DNA of 8,431 nucleotides. Origin: Barnesiella sp. GTDB taxonomy: Bacteria; Bacteroidota; Bacteroidia; Bacteroidales; Muribaculaceae. Numbering within the stretch: the first letter of the stretch is position 1; every line of letters begins with the position of its first letter. This document shows positions 1-7,741 of the stretch, one piece after another. The stretch covers positions 5,392 through 13,822 of the forward strand of contig JAAVEX010000001.1 in the NCBI GenBank assembly GCA_014801065.1. Direction: 5' to 3'. Under the pieces are notes generated by a model, which did no database searches, had not been told where the DNA came from, and saw nothing but the letters and a program-made list of their open reading frames with translations. A program made the translations under genes and the position numbers.

Positions 1-1182
1 ATCGTCGTTGGGTATGTCGGTGTGGCCCTGGCTATCACGATCATGCTGCTTTCGATGTTTGTGGTCAACGGATTTAAAAAAGATATTCGGGAAAAACTAT
101 TGGGATTCAATGCACCCATAACCATTTTGGCCCCTGAGAATGTCGAACACCCGGCATATACAGCCGGTATCCGACTGACCGACACACTTCAAAACACTAT
201 AAAATCTGCCATTCCGAATTCAACCACAGCACTTACCATCAATCAGCCGGCCATTTTCAAAACCGACAACGATTTTCAAGGCATAGTGCTGAAGGGCATC
301 CAGCCGGGAGCATGGGACTTCTTTTCACAAAATATAATCGATGGCTCAATACCAAGTATCGAGGATGAAACCGGCGATAATTCAGTTGTAATTTCTGCAT
401 CTACAGCTAAGAAACTCGGTATTAAAACCGGCGACCGACTGACAACCCATTTTCTTGAAAACAACAATCTCCGAACCCGAAAACTGACCGTCACCGGAAT
501 CTTTGAGACCCATTTCCACGAGTTTGACAACACGTTTGCAGCCACTCCCCTGCCCTTGCTACAGAATCTTAACCATGTCGACTCCCTGACAGCGACATCG
601 ATAGAGGTCAGAGGCATCCCATTTGAATCCATTTCGGAAAATGCAGAGAAACTAAACAGGCAACTGCTTAATGAGGCCATTGCCAATCCCCGGAGTTTCA
701 GCATCGCAAAAGTGTCGACCATTGAAAACACATGCGGTCAGTACCTTAATTGGCTCGATCTGCTTGACACCAACGTAATAGTCATTGTGATACTGATGGC
801 GTGTGTGTCCGGCTTCACTCTGATATCAAGCCTTTTCATCATTATACTCGAACACGTCAACACGATCGGACTGCTAAAAGCCATCGGTGCGACAAACGGG
901 CTGATCCGACGCATATTCATCTATATGGCTCATCGACTTGTGGTTGGAGGAATCATCGTTGGAAACATATTGGCAATCACTCTGGCTCTAATCCAGAAAC
1001 ACTATCAGATTTTGCCACTCGATCCCGAAGCTTATTATCTGAACAATGTGCCAATCGACTTCAATTGGACGACAATTCTGATTGTAGATGCTGCCGCAAT
1101 CCTTGTTGCCGCAATCATACTCATCCTCCCATCCCATCTTATAGCCCGATTATCACCCGCCACAAGTCTGCGATATGAATAG
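1..1182 (+). CDS. ABC transporter permease, LolC/LolE-like (FtsX domain), 5' end missing
   Basis: The reading frame is open from base 1 and gives 393 visible residues ending at TAG 1180-1182, so the true start lies upstream of the window. The visible N-terminus is the tail of a first membrane helix (about residues 1-20), followed by VNGFKKDIREKLLGF, a typical post-TM1 signature of the LolC/LolE family. Residues about 25-250 form a periplasmic MacB-like domain. The C-terminal FtsX domain has three more hydrophobic segments at about 256-282, 306-330 and 356-378. A cytoplasmic loop, GLLKAIGATNGLIRRIF, lies between the first two and should contact the ATPase. The ending, PATSLRYE, is typical of the family. 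Members form the membrane part of exporters that extract lipoproteins from the inner membrane, or of related MacB-like exporters. No ATPase gene is visible here. A GTG at 22 could be read as a start, but it would remove part of helix 1. The family is clear; the exact substrate is inferred. Confidence 0.88.
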   Translation: MVVGYVGVALAITIMLLSMFVVNGFKKDIREKLLGFNAPITILAPENVEHPAYTAGIRLTDTLQNTIKSAIPNSTTALTINQPAIFKTDNDFQGIVLKGIQPGAWDFFSQNIIDGSIPSIEDETGDNSVVISASTAKKLGIKTGDRLTTHFLENNNLRTRKLTVTGIFETHFHEFDNTFAATPLPLLQNLNHVDSLTATSIEVRGIPFESISENAEKLNRQLLNEAIANPRSFSIAKVSTIENTCGQYLNWLDLLDTNVIVIVILMACVSGFTLISSLFIIILEHVNTIGLLKAIGATNGLIRRIFIYMAHRLVVGGIIVGNILAITLALIQKHYQILPLDPEAYYLNNVPIDFNWTTILIVDAAAILVAAIILILPSHLIARLSPATSLRYE

Positions 1183-1251
1183 CCATAACTTTTTTGGCAT
1201 AAAGTTTGTTACTAACTGCGGATAGATTACTACAATCTGATTTTAATTTAT

Positions 1252-1259
1252 TACTTTTG
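1252..1259 (+). promoter_or_regulatory. Bacteroidota-type promoter -7 element for rsfS-ftsH
   Basis: The octamer TACTTTTG matches the Bacteroidota sigma-ABfr consensus TAnnTTTG. It sits 22 bp before the rsfS start codon, which would give a short A/T-rich leader of roughly 18 nt. I found no good TTTG -33 element about 19 bp upstream, so the call rests on the -7 box and its position in the gap between two genes. Confidence 0.55.
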
Positions 1260-1281
1260 CAATTCATATATTATAAAGTAA

Positions 1282-1662
1282 ATGACATCACAGACATCAA
1301 CAAAACCATCCGACATCAACATACCGAAACTAATTGTTGAAGGCATACAGGAAAGAAAAGGACGAAAAATTGTCCATATAGATCTTTCAGGGATCGAGAC
1401 TGCGGCCGCTTCCGACTTCATCATCTGCGAAGGATCAAGCACAATGCAAGTTTCAGCAATTGCCGACAGCGTGCGCGACTATCTGCTGGAACATGGTGGA
1501 ATTAAACCATACAACTACGACGGCTATCAAAACTCTCAATGGATAGTTCTTGACTATGGCCACACTCTGGTGCATATATTCTTGCCGTCGGAACGCGAAC
1601 GCTATAATCTTGAAGATCTCTGGAGCGACGCGCCTGCCAATATTATACCCGACTTAGATTAA
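1282..1662 (+). CDS. rsfS: Ribosomal silencing factor RsfS (Iojap/DUF143)
   Basis: This 126-residue protein spans the whole RsfS/Iojap domain (about residues 15-115). RsfS binds ribosomal protein uL14 on the 50S subunit and blocks joining to the 30S subunit, which lowers translation when nutrients are short. Visible hallmarks are the VHIDLSGIETAAASDFIICE strand-helix block, SAIADSVRDYL, and the C-terminal block LDYGHTLVHIFLP (from about residue 90) followed by RERYNLEDLW. It is slightly longer than the E. coli protein because of an N-terminal extension and a short acidic tail ending PDLD. The ATG at 1282 was chosen because it follows a promoter-like element and a purine/A-rich leader (ATAAAGTAA); no Shine-Dalgarno sequence is present. 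It is the first gene of a probable two-gene unit with ftsH, 33 bp downstream. Confidence 0.95.
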   Translation: MTSQTSTKPSDINIPKLIVEGIQERKGRKIVHIDLSGIETAAASDFIICEGSSTMQVSAIADSVRDYLLEHGGIKPYNYDGYQNSQWIVLDYGHTLVHIFLPSERERYNLEDLWSDAPANIIPDLD

Positions 1663-1695
1663 TCAATCATTGAAATATAACCTTTCCAAATCAAG

Positions 1696-3762
1696 ATGAG
1701 CACTTCACCTTATAATAATAATTCCGGAGGCAAAAAACCTCGATTTGCCTTCAGCATGTACTGGATGTATGCCATTATCATAATCATCCTCGTAGGGATG
1801 CTATATCTGGACCAGGACACGCAGAAACACCCCGTCGATTTCTCCGAACTGAAAGAGATCCTCGCTAAAGGAGGCGTTAAAAACATCACCATATTCAACA
1901 ATAAAGGGGTAGCTGAAGCAGAGGTAACAGATTCCGTAGCCAAAGCTAAATTCCGCGATTATCAGCAAGGAATGAAAACTGTTGTTGAGTGTGAAGTCCC
2001 GGCAACCGTACTTCAGAACTACATTGATAAGCTTGTAGATTCAGGCATCTACCGAGGCAACATCAAATATGAGAATGGATCTTCATTTATGTCTTATATA
2101 TGGTCTTTCGGACCGATAGTGCTTCTGATCGTGTTCTGGATATGGATGATGCGGCGCATGGCCGGCCGCGACAGTTCCGGTGGTGGAGTGTTTAGTGTCG
2201 GCAAATCGAAAGCCAAGATTTTCGATAAAGATGGCCCCGTACAGGTGACGTTCAAAGACGTAGCCGGTCTTTCCGAAGCCAAAACAGAGATCGAGGAAAT
2301 TGTTGAGTTTCTTAAAAATCCGCAGCGCTACACCAATCTTGGAGGTAAAATTCCTAAGGGTGCATTGCTTGTGGGCCCTCCCGGAACCGGTAAAACTCTT
2401 TTGGCCAAGGCTGTGGCCGGAGAAGCGAATGTCCCGTTTTTCTCACTTTCAGGTAGCGATTTTGTCGAGATGTTTGTGGGCGTCGGAGCATCGCGTGTTC
2501 GTGATCTTTTCCGTCAGGCAAAAGAAAAAGCTCCCTGCATCGTGTTCATTGACGAGATCGATGCCGTAGGACGTGCCCGAGGACGCAATCCGAATATGGG
2601 ATCGAACGACGAACGCGAAAACACACTCAACCAACTCCTCACCGAAATGGACGGTTTCGGAACCAACAGCGGTGTCATTGTGCTTGCCGCAACTAACCGT
2701 GCCGACATTCTCGACAAAGCCCTTCTGCGTGCCGGACGATTTGATCGCCAGATCTATGTTGATCTTCCTGATCTCAATGACCGCGTGGCCATTTTCAATG
2801 TCCATCTGCGCAAAATCAAAACCGATGAGAATCTCGACGTTGAACTTCTTGCTCGCCAGACTCCCGGATTCTCCGGTGCGGATATTGCCAACGTATGCAA
2901 TGAGGCAGCACTTATTGCCGCACGACACAACAAGCAGGTAGTGACACGACAAGACTTCATCGATGCCGTCGATCGTGTGATCGGCGGACTCGAAAAGCGA
3001 TCCAAAATCACTACTGACGAAGAGAAGAAATCCATCGCTATTCATGAAGCGGGCCATGCCACCGTCAGCTGGCATCTCCAGTATGCCAATCCTCTAATAA
3101 AGGTGACAATCGTACCCCGAGGAAAAGCTCTCGGCGCTGCATGGTATCTACCCGAAGAACGCCAGATCACCCCCACACAAGCTTTGCTCGACGAAATGTG
3201 TGCCACTCTTGGCGGACGCGCTGCTGAAGAATTGTTCCTTGGACGAATCTCTACCGGCGCGGCAAACGATCTTGAACGTGTCACCAAACAAGCATACGCT
3301 ATGGTGGTTTATTACGGAATGAGCGACCGTCTGCCAAACCTTAGCTACTACGATTCGACCGGGCAGGATTATGGATTTTCCAAACCCTACAGCGATGATC
3401 GTGCAAGAATGATCGACGAAGAGGTGTCACGCATAATCAACGAACAGTATGAACGCGCTAAGGAAATCCTCCGCAAATATGGCGAAGGTCATGGCAAACT
3501 CGCCGACATTTTGATTCAGCGCGAAGTTATCTTCACAGAAGATGTTGAAGAGATCTTTGGCAAACGCCCCTGGACTTCACGTACAGAGGAAATCCTCGCC
3601 CATCGATCTTTGCCGGAAAACACAGACTCAACTCCCGACAAAAAATCTGACGAGCCCCGGGACGTTCAGTTTACTGAAGTCGAGACAACCGCCGAAACTG
3701 AAGCCAAGTCCGACGACACACAAAACTCACCTGAACCGCCGCCACTTCCCGATGAAGAATAA
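1696..3762 (+). CDS. ftsH: ATP-dependent zinc metalloprotease FtsH
   Basis: This complete 688-residue FtsH is a membrane-anchored hexameric AAA+ protease that degrades misfolded membrane proteins and selected cytosolic regulators. Two membrane helices (about 21-38 and 133-152) flank a small periplasmic domain. The AAA module has Walker A GPPGTGKT (227-234), pore motif FVG (260-262), Walker B IVFIDEID (282-289) and the second region of homology LRAGRFDR with arginine fingers R345 and R348. The M41 peptidase domain has HEAGH (450-454; zinc ligands H450 and H454, catalytic E451) and the presumed third ligand D525 in GAANDLE. All catalytic residues are intact. The tail after about residue 635 is acidic, Thr/Ser/Pro-rich and probably disordered, ending PPPLPDEE. 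It is longer than E. coli FtsH (about 645 residues), mainly because of this tail. No separate promoter was seen in the 33 bp after rsfS. A hairpin terminator follows the stop codon. Confidence 0.98.
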   Translation: MSTSPYNNNSGGKKPRFAFSMYWMYAIIIIILVGMLYLDQDTQKHPVDFSELKEILAKGGVKNITIFNNKGVAEAEVTDSVAKAKFRDYQQGMKTVVECEVPATVLQNYIDKLVDSGIYRGNIKYENGSSFMSYIWSFGPIVLLIVFWIWMMRRMAGRDSSGGGVFSVGKSKAKIFDKDGPVQVTFKDVAGLSEAKTEIEEIVEFLKNPQRYTNLGGKIPKGALLVGPPGTGKTLLAKAVAGEANVPFFSLSGSDFVEMFVGVGASRVRDLFRQAKEKAPCIVFIDEIDAVGRARGRNPNMGSNDERENTLNQLLTEMDGFGTNSGVIVLAATNRADILDKALLRAGRFDRQIYVDLPDLNDRVAIFNVHLRKIKTDENLDVELLARQTPGFSGADIANVCNEAALIAARHNKQVVTRQDFIDAVDRVIGGLEKRSKITTDEEKKSIAIHEAGHATVSWHLQYANPLIKVTIVPRGKALGAAWYLPEERQITPTQALLDEMCATLGGRAAEELFLGRISTGAANDLERVTKQAYAMVVYYGMSDRLPNLSYYDSTGQDYGFSKPYSDDRARMIDEEVSRIINEQYERAKEILRKYGEGHGKLADILIQREVIFTEDVEEIFGKRPWTSRTEEILAHRSLPENTDSTPDKKSDEPRDVQFTEVETTAETEAKSDDTQNSPEPPPLPDEE

Positions 3763-3775
3763 CAACTAATAATAA

Positions 3776-3821
3776 AATAGCCGCGCCATCTCTTAATGAT
3801 AGCGCGGCTATTATTTTTTTT
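3776..3821. terminator. Probable bidirectional intrinsic terminator between ftsH and the convergent ligase gene
   Basis: A perfect 11-bp stem pairs AATAGCCGCGC (3776-3786) with GCGCGGCTATT (3802-3812). After a C·A mismatch, three more pairs (ATC 3788-3790 with GAT 3798-3800) close a 7-nt loop. On the plus strand the stem is followed by eight Ts (3814-3821), ending ftsH transcripts 13 nt beyond its stop codon. On the minus strand the same hairpin lies 32 nt past the ligase stop and is followed by TTTATTATT, so it can probably stop both convergent transcripts. A run of six Gs (3822-3827) follows the T-run. Confidence 0.9.
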
Positions 3822-3843
3822 GGGGGGTAAGGAATCGGTTCAG

Positions 3844-5514
3844 CTATGCTAGATAAAGCTGATAAAGATAGCGCTTGATCGATCGCTTGGGTGTCTTTTC
3901 AAACTCCTCACTCATCAGCTTGACTCTACTCACTCTTGAATAGGACGGGATCTCTTTATTAAGCGCTGCAAGATTCTCATCCATCAATCGGGTAAGCGCA
4001 ACATGATCCATACCGCTTTTCTGGGCAAGATCATAGTCCGGATAGACAAGAGCCACCAACTGCCCTCCATCACTTATCACAACTGATTCATTGACAAATG
4101 GCAGATTATTCAACACCTGCTCTATTTCTTCCGGATAGATATTCTGACCCGACGGACCAAGAATCATATTCTTATCCCTGCCTCGGAGATAGACGAATCC
4201 GTCTTCATCGATCACACCAATATCACCGGTGGAAAGCCACCCGTCGTTCGACATAGCATCTGCCGTAGCCTCAGGATTCTTATAATATCCTAACATAACA
4301 TTATCGCCCTTGACCCAGATCACACCGGTCCCGGTTTCAGGATCAGGATCAGCCACGCGCCCCTCCATACGATCGACAATCTTGCCGCAAGAGCCGGGAC
4401 GCGTAACATCCCATGGAGCATACGAAATAAGCGGAGCACATTCCGTCATGCCATACCCCACTGTGAACGGGAAATTTATCTTGCGCAGAAACGATTCTAC
4501 ATCCTTGTTCAATCCCGCTCCGCCTATAATCATTTCCTTAAGCTGACCGCCAAAAGTCTGCGTCAGCTTATCCTTTATTTTTGCCAAAAGATGATCGTCG
4601 ACCAATGGCACATGGAGAAGTATCTTCATCAATGGCTTATCGAGCATGGGGAACACCTTTGTCTTTATTATCTTCTCTATGATGAGTGGCACCGACACGA
4701 TCAACTTTGGCTTTACCCGCTCAAAAGCAGCCATTATCACATGAGGCGACGGTATACGCGTCAGAAAATGGATGTGGCATCCTTTTACAAACGGATGAAG
4801 TAGCTCCACGACCAGTCCATACATGTGGGCAAGCGGAAGCATGCACACCATTCCGTCGCCCGGCAGCAGAAACTCAAGCTTATCGATTGTAAACTGAACA
4901 TTCGACCATAGATTCCGATAAGAAAGCATTACACCCTTCGATAGCCCCGTAGAGCCGGAAGTATAATTGATCAATGCCAGTTCATCAGGATCGTCTTCGG
5001 CAAACACCGTCAGATCTTCGGGCCTGAAACGCTCAGGATACATATTGCCAAAATATTCATTAAGGCGATGTCTTGCATCCGTAAGCAGGTCAGACCGCGA
5101 ATCGAAAAGAGAAAAATCCGTCAACTGAAACACACCAATCAACTCCGGCATGGACTCAAAATTAAGATTTTCCCAAATGTATGCATCCGTGAAAAGGAGT
5201 TTGGCTCCTGAATGGTTGACAAGATGATGCACGGTGTCAGCCTTGAATTCGTTTAAAACAGGCACTGCCACCGCACCATAAGTGATCGTGCCAAGAAAGG
5301 CAACCGACCATTGCGATGAATTTTTGCCACACAATGCAATCCTGTCGCCCGGTTTTATACCGCTACGACTATAAAGAATATGGATCTTGGAAATCTTACG
5401 GGCCACATCCTTATAGCTATACGAAACGCCATCAAAGTCCGTCAGAGCCGGAAGCTCCCAGTTCTTCACCATCGAGCTCCGGATATATTCATTCAATTTA
5501 GTAAAATGCTCCAT
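3844..5514 (-). CDS. AMP-binding adenylate-forming enzyme, long-chain acyl-CoA synthetase-like
   Basis: This complete 556-residue ANL-superfamily protein probably activates a fatty acid to acyl-AMP and transfers it to CoA (or another thiol), feeding phospholipid synthesis or recycling exogenous fatty acids. Visible motifs are the phosphate-binding loop YTSGSTGLSKG (184-194), the A5 motif YGMTE (354-358), ribose-binding D431 in STGDIG, the hinge block LRGRDKNMI (443-451) and NIYPEEIE (458-465). No signal peptide or clear membrane helix is present. The C-terminus reads KTPKRSIKRYLY. In FadD-like enzymes the usual pattern TPxxKIKR puts the A10 catalytic lysine where this protein has Ser545; K543 and K547 are nearby. 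The gene is monocistronic here: it has its own promoter-like box upstream and converges on ftsH. The acyl substrate and acceptor cannot be read from the sequence. Fold and adenylation role are confident, acyl-CoA synthetase likely. Confidence 0.87.
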   Translation of the reverse strand: MEHFTKLNEYIRSSMVKNWELPALTDFDGVSYSYKDVARKISKIHILYSRSGIKPGDRIALCGKNSSQWSVAFLGTITYGAVAVPVLNEFKADTVHHLVNHSGAKLLFTDAYIWENLNFESMPELIGVFQLTDFSLFDSRSDLLTDARHRLNEYFGNMYPERFRPEDLTVFAEDDPDELALINYTSGSTGLSKGVMLSYRNLWSNVQFTIDKLEFLLPGDGMVCMLPLAHMYGLVVELLHPFVKGCHIHFLTRIPSPHVIMAAFERVKPKLIVSVPLIIEKIIKTKVFPMLDKPLMKILLHVPLVDDHLLAKIKDKLTQTFGGQLKEMIIGGAGLNKDVESFLRKINFPFTVGYGMTECAPLISYAPWDVTRPGSCGKIVDRMEGRVADPDPETGTGVIWVKGDNVMLGYYKNPEATADAMSNDGWLSTGDIGVIDEDGFVYLRGRDKNMILGPSGQNIYPEEIEQVLNNLPFVNESVVISDGGQLVALVYPDYDLAQKSGMDHVALTRLMDENLAALNKEIPSYSRVSRVKLMSEEFEKTPKRSIKRYLYQLYLA

Positions 5515-5531
5515 CTTTAATTCATTTTTGG

Positions 5532-5539
5532 CAAATATA
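5532..5539 (-). promoter_or_regulatory. Bacteroidota-type promoter -7 element for the AMP-binding enzyme gene
   Basis: Read on the minus strand, these bases are TATATTTG, an exact match to TAnnTTTG, placed 17 bp before the ATG of the minus-strand gene. A T-rich stretch, TGTTTTTA (minus strand, about 5555-5562), lies near the expected -33 position but is not a good TTTG match. The predicted leader is only about 13 nt. Confidence 0.6.
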
Positions 5540-5605
5540 GCATGATTTCACTAATAAAAACACATCATTTATTATATTTTCCTCTTTTTTTAAAAAATAG
5601 TTCAG

Positions 5606-5613
5606 TAAATTTG
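5606..5613 (+). promoter_or_regulatory. Bacteroidota-type promoter -7 element for the TlpA-like/pheS/crcB/nth cluster
   Basis: TAAATTTG matches TAnnTTTG exactly and lies 34 bp before the ATG at 5648, giving an estimated leader of about 30 nt. A run of seven Ts (5585-5591) followed by six As occupies the -33 region. It resembles the T-rich part of the -33 element but lacks the final G. This is the only convincing promoter I see for the four rightward genes. Confidence 0.6.
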
Positions 5614-5647
5614 CAAGTAAATTCATTAATCAATTTATTTCGAGCAA

Positions 5648-6709
5648 ATGATAACAAAATTATTTCTTGGCGCATTTTCGGCCCTCCTGTCTGCGTCGTG
5701 TGCAAACGCAACCGATCCCGCCAACTTTTCATTGAAAGTTAACCTCTCGCCCGACGAGGATGGTATGACCGTATATATAACTGACTTCGATTCCGGAAAT
5801 AAAGTTGACAGCGCTATGGTGAACAGCGACGGAATTGCTAAATTTAGCGGCTCCGTTGACAAGCCATACTACGGACGTCTGCTGCTTGAAGGTGAACGTC
5901 TCGGTAATATCATTGTTGAATCAGGAGATATCGAATTCTTCCCTATGGAAAATCGTCGCGTTGAAAGCGACGGCACGCTTAACCGCAAAATGAAAGATAT
6001 GTCGGTTAAGCTTGAAGACCTGTCCAAAAAATTTGCAGCACTCCCCAATGACTCGGCAGGCATCGCAGCCAAACAGGAGATCTACAATCGATACAATGAC
6101 ATTATGGCGCAGACTCTTGATGAAAACGCTGATAATCCTATCGGCTATATGATCTTCATTGAGCAGTGCTCGCAAATGGATCTTGACGAATTTGATAAAT
6201 ATCTTGCAAAATACCCTGCTCTCAAGGAATCGACCAGAGTGCAAAACGCCCGTAACCAACTCGTGGTCAAAGGCGAAACCTCAGTGGGCCACAAATACAA
6301 AGATTTTGCGATCACCAACGATGGCAAAACGCAGCGTCTGAGCGACTATGTCGGTCCCGATCACTACACTCTCGTTGACTTTTGGGCAAGTTGGTGCGGT
6401 CCCTGCATCCGTGAAACCGAGGTGATCAAGAAGCTCTATGAAAAATACAATGGCAAAGGTCTCGAATTCCTTGGTGTTGCCGTGTGGGACAAACCCGAAA
6501 ACACTCTTGAAGCCATTAAAAAATACAATCTGCCCTGGAACATGATCATCAACGCTCAGACCATCCCCACTGACCTATATGGCATTTCCGGAATCCCCTG
6601 CATCATCCTTATTGCTCCCGATGGCACAATCGTGAGCCGCGACAAACAGGATGAAGAACTCGTTGCTGATGTCGAAGCAGCAATGGCCGAACTCAAAAAA
6701 AACAAATAA
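5648..6709 (+). CDS. TlpA-like thiol-disulfide oxidoreductase with N-terminal DUF4369-type domain
   Basis: This 353-residue exported protein has three parts. Residues 1-21 form a signal peptide, either cut after ANA (residue 21) or lipidated at C18 in LLSASC; the lipobox is poor because the -3 residue is Ser. Residues about 27-100 are a beta-rich DUF4369-like domain (DSAMVNSDGIAKFSG, then IIVESGDIEF), followed by a charged helical linker (about 105-205). Residues about 213-350 form an AhpC/TSA-Redoxin thioredoxin fold with active site WCGPC (C250, C253) and cis-proline P317 in GIPC. Such proteins reduce or exchange disulfides in the envelope, and Bacteroidota encode many; the partner is unknown. 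An extra cysteine, C318, directly follows the cis-proline. The ATG at 5648 is preceded by an A/T-rich leader without a Shine-Dalgarno sequence, and the N-terminus then reads as a signal peptide. pheS begins 12 bp after the stop, suggesting cotranscription. Confidence 0.9.
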   Translation: MITKLFLGAFSALLSASCANATDPANFSLKVNLSPDEDGMTVYITDFDSGNKVDSAMVNSDGIAKFSGSVDKPYYGRLLLEGERLGNIIVESGDIEFFPMENRRVESDGTLNRKMKDMSVKLEDLSKKFAALPNDSAGIAAKQEIYNRYNDIMAQTLDENADNPIGYMIFIEQCSQMDLDEFDKYLAKYPALKESTRVQNARNQLVVKGETSVGHKYKDFAITNDGKTQRLSDYVGPDHYTLVDFWASWCGPCIRETEVIKKLYEKYNGKGLEFLGVAVWDKPENTLEAIKKYNLPWNMIINAQTIPTDLYGISGIPCIILIAPDGTIVSRDKQDEELVADVEAAMAELKKNK

Positions 6710-6721
6710 TTTCATATAGCG

Positions 6722-7741
6722 ATGATTGAAAAAATCAATAGTCTAAAAGAAACTATAGCTCAACTGTCGGCTTCCAACGAAGCCGAGGTGGAAGCACTCC
6801 GTATTAAATACTTAAGCAAAAAGGGTGAGATATCCCTGCTTTTCAACGATTTCCGCAACGTTCCCGCTGAACAGAAAAAAGAGATCGGTCAAGCGCTTAA
6901 CATCCTTAAGAATCAAGCTACCGAACGCATTAACGAGCTCAGGGAAGCTCTCTCGTCAAGCGAGACAATCGACGATAATCTTGATCTTACCCGCACCCCG
7001 TCGCCGATCAAACTCGGATCGAGACATCCACTCTCTATCGTGCGCAACGAAATCATATCCATTTTCTCGCGCCTTGGTTTTACAGTGGCCGAAGGTCCGG
7101 AGATTGAGGATGACTGGCATGTATTCTCTTCGCTTAACTTTGCGGAAGACCACCCCGCACGCGATATGCAGGACACTTTTTTCATCAGCCGCAACCCTGA
7201 TGTTTTGCTCCGCACCCACACATCGTCAGTGCAAAGCCGCGTGATGGAACACACTCAGCCGCCTATCCGCATAATTTGTCCCGGTCGAGTATATCGCAAT
7301 GAAGCGATATCAGCCCGCGCCCACTGTTTCTTCCATCAGGTAGAGGCTCTGTATGTTGATAAAAATGTGTCATTTGCCGACCTCAAGCAAACATTGCTCT
7401 ACTTCGCACGCGAAATGTTCGGTCCCGAAACAAAAATCCGTCTGCGCCCCAGCTACTTCCCCTTCACCGAACCCTCGGCCGAAATGGATATCTCCTGCAA
7501 TCTTTGCGGCGGTAAGGGATGCTCATTCTGCAAACACACGGGATGGGTGGAAATTCTCGGATGCGGAATGGTTGATCCCAATGTGCTCGATGCGTGTGGA
7601 ATTGACTCGAAGATCTATAGCGGTTTTGCTCTCGGCATGGGTGTTGAACGCATCACCAACCTCAAGTATCAAGTGAAAGACCTTCGAATGTTCTCCGAAA
7701 ACGATCGCCGTTTCCTTGAACAATTCCAAAGCGCTCACTGA
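6722..7741 (+). CDS. pheS: Phenylalanine--tRNA ligase alpha subunit
   Basis: This complete 339-residue PheS is the catalytic alpha subunit of the (alpha-beta)2 enzyme that charges tRNA-Phe; the beta subunit gene pheT is not in the window. Residues 1-90 form the tRNA-contacting coiled coil (KYLSKKGEISLLF, and GQALNILKNQA). The class II core follows: motif 1 around R101-HPLS, HPARDMQDTFF (144-154), RTHTSSVQ (164-171), motif 2 RVYRNE (189-194) with R192, HCFFHQVE (201-208), FTEPSAEMD, and motif 3 GMGVER (305-310). A303 in GFALG corresponds to the phenylalanine-pocket alanine of E. coli PheS (A294). Compared with E. coli, there is a cysteine-rich insertion with C259, C262, C267 and C270 just before GWVEILGCGMVDPN. 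The start is the first in-frame ATG after the upstream gene and fits family length. The TGA stop (7739-7741) shares its A with the crcB ATG. Confidence 0.98.
   Translation: MIEKINSLKETIAQLSASNEAEVEALRIKYLSKKGEISLLFNDFRNVPAEQKKEIGQALNILKNQATERINELREALSSSETIDDNLDLTRTPSPIKLGSRHPLSIVRNEIISIFSRLGFTVAEGPEIEDDWHVFSSLNFAEDHPARDMQDTFFISRNPDVLLRTHTSSVQSRVMEHTQPPIRIICPGRVYRNEAISARAHCFFHQVEALYVDKNVSFADLKQTLLYFAREMFGPETKIRLRPSYFPFTEPSAEMDISCNLCGGKGCSFCKHTGWVEILGCGMVDPNVLDACGIDSKIYSGFALGMGVERITNLKYQVKDLRMFSENDRRFLEQFQSAH

Noticed and set aside
22..24. GTG at 22 as the start of the ABC permease
   Set aside because: The frame is open to base 1 and the residues before it continue the first membrane helix, so the gene is cut by the window edge.
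276..731. A 151-codon minus-strand frame opposite the ABC permease gene
   Set aside because: It is antisense to a well-supported gene and its product is low-complexity Ser-rich with no family features.
1182..1200. Possible terminator just after the ABC permease (GCCA ... TGGC around TAACTTTTT)
   Set aside because: The stem is only 4 bp and the T-run lies in the loop rather than after the stem.
1200..1209. TAAAGTTTG as an alternative promoter -7 box upstream of rsfS
   Set aside because: The spacing between TA and TTTG is three bases instead of two; TACTTTTG at 1252-1259 fits better and is closer to the gene.
2449..3075. A 208-codon open frame on the minus strand inside ftsH
   Set aside because: It lies entirely opposite conserved FtsH catalytic motifs, has no promoter-like box or recognisable domain, and is explained by codon bias of the sense gene.
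5614..5647. Fluoride riboswitch or T-box element controlling the crcB/pheS cluster
   Set aside because: The leader is only about 30 nt, and crcB itself starts inside the pheS stop codon, leaving no room for either structure upstream of it.
6913..7254. Minus-strand and +2 frames inside pheS
   Set aside because: They are shadows of pheS; the translations show no domain and no start context.
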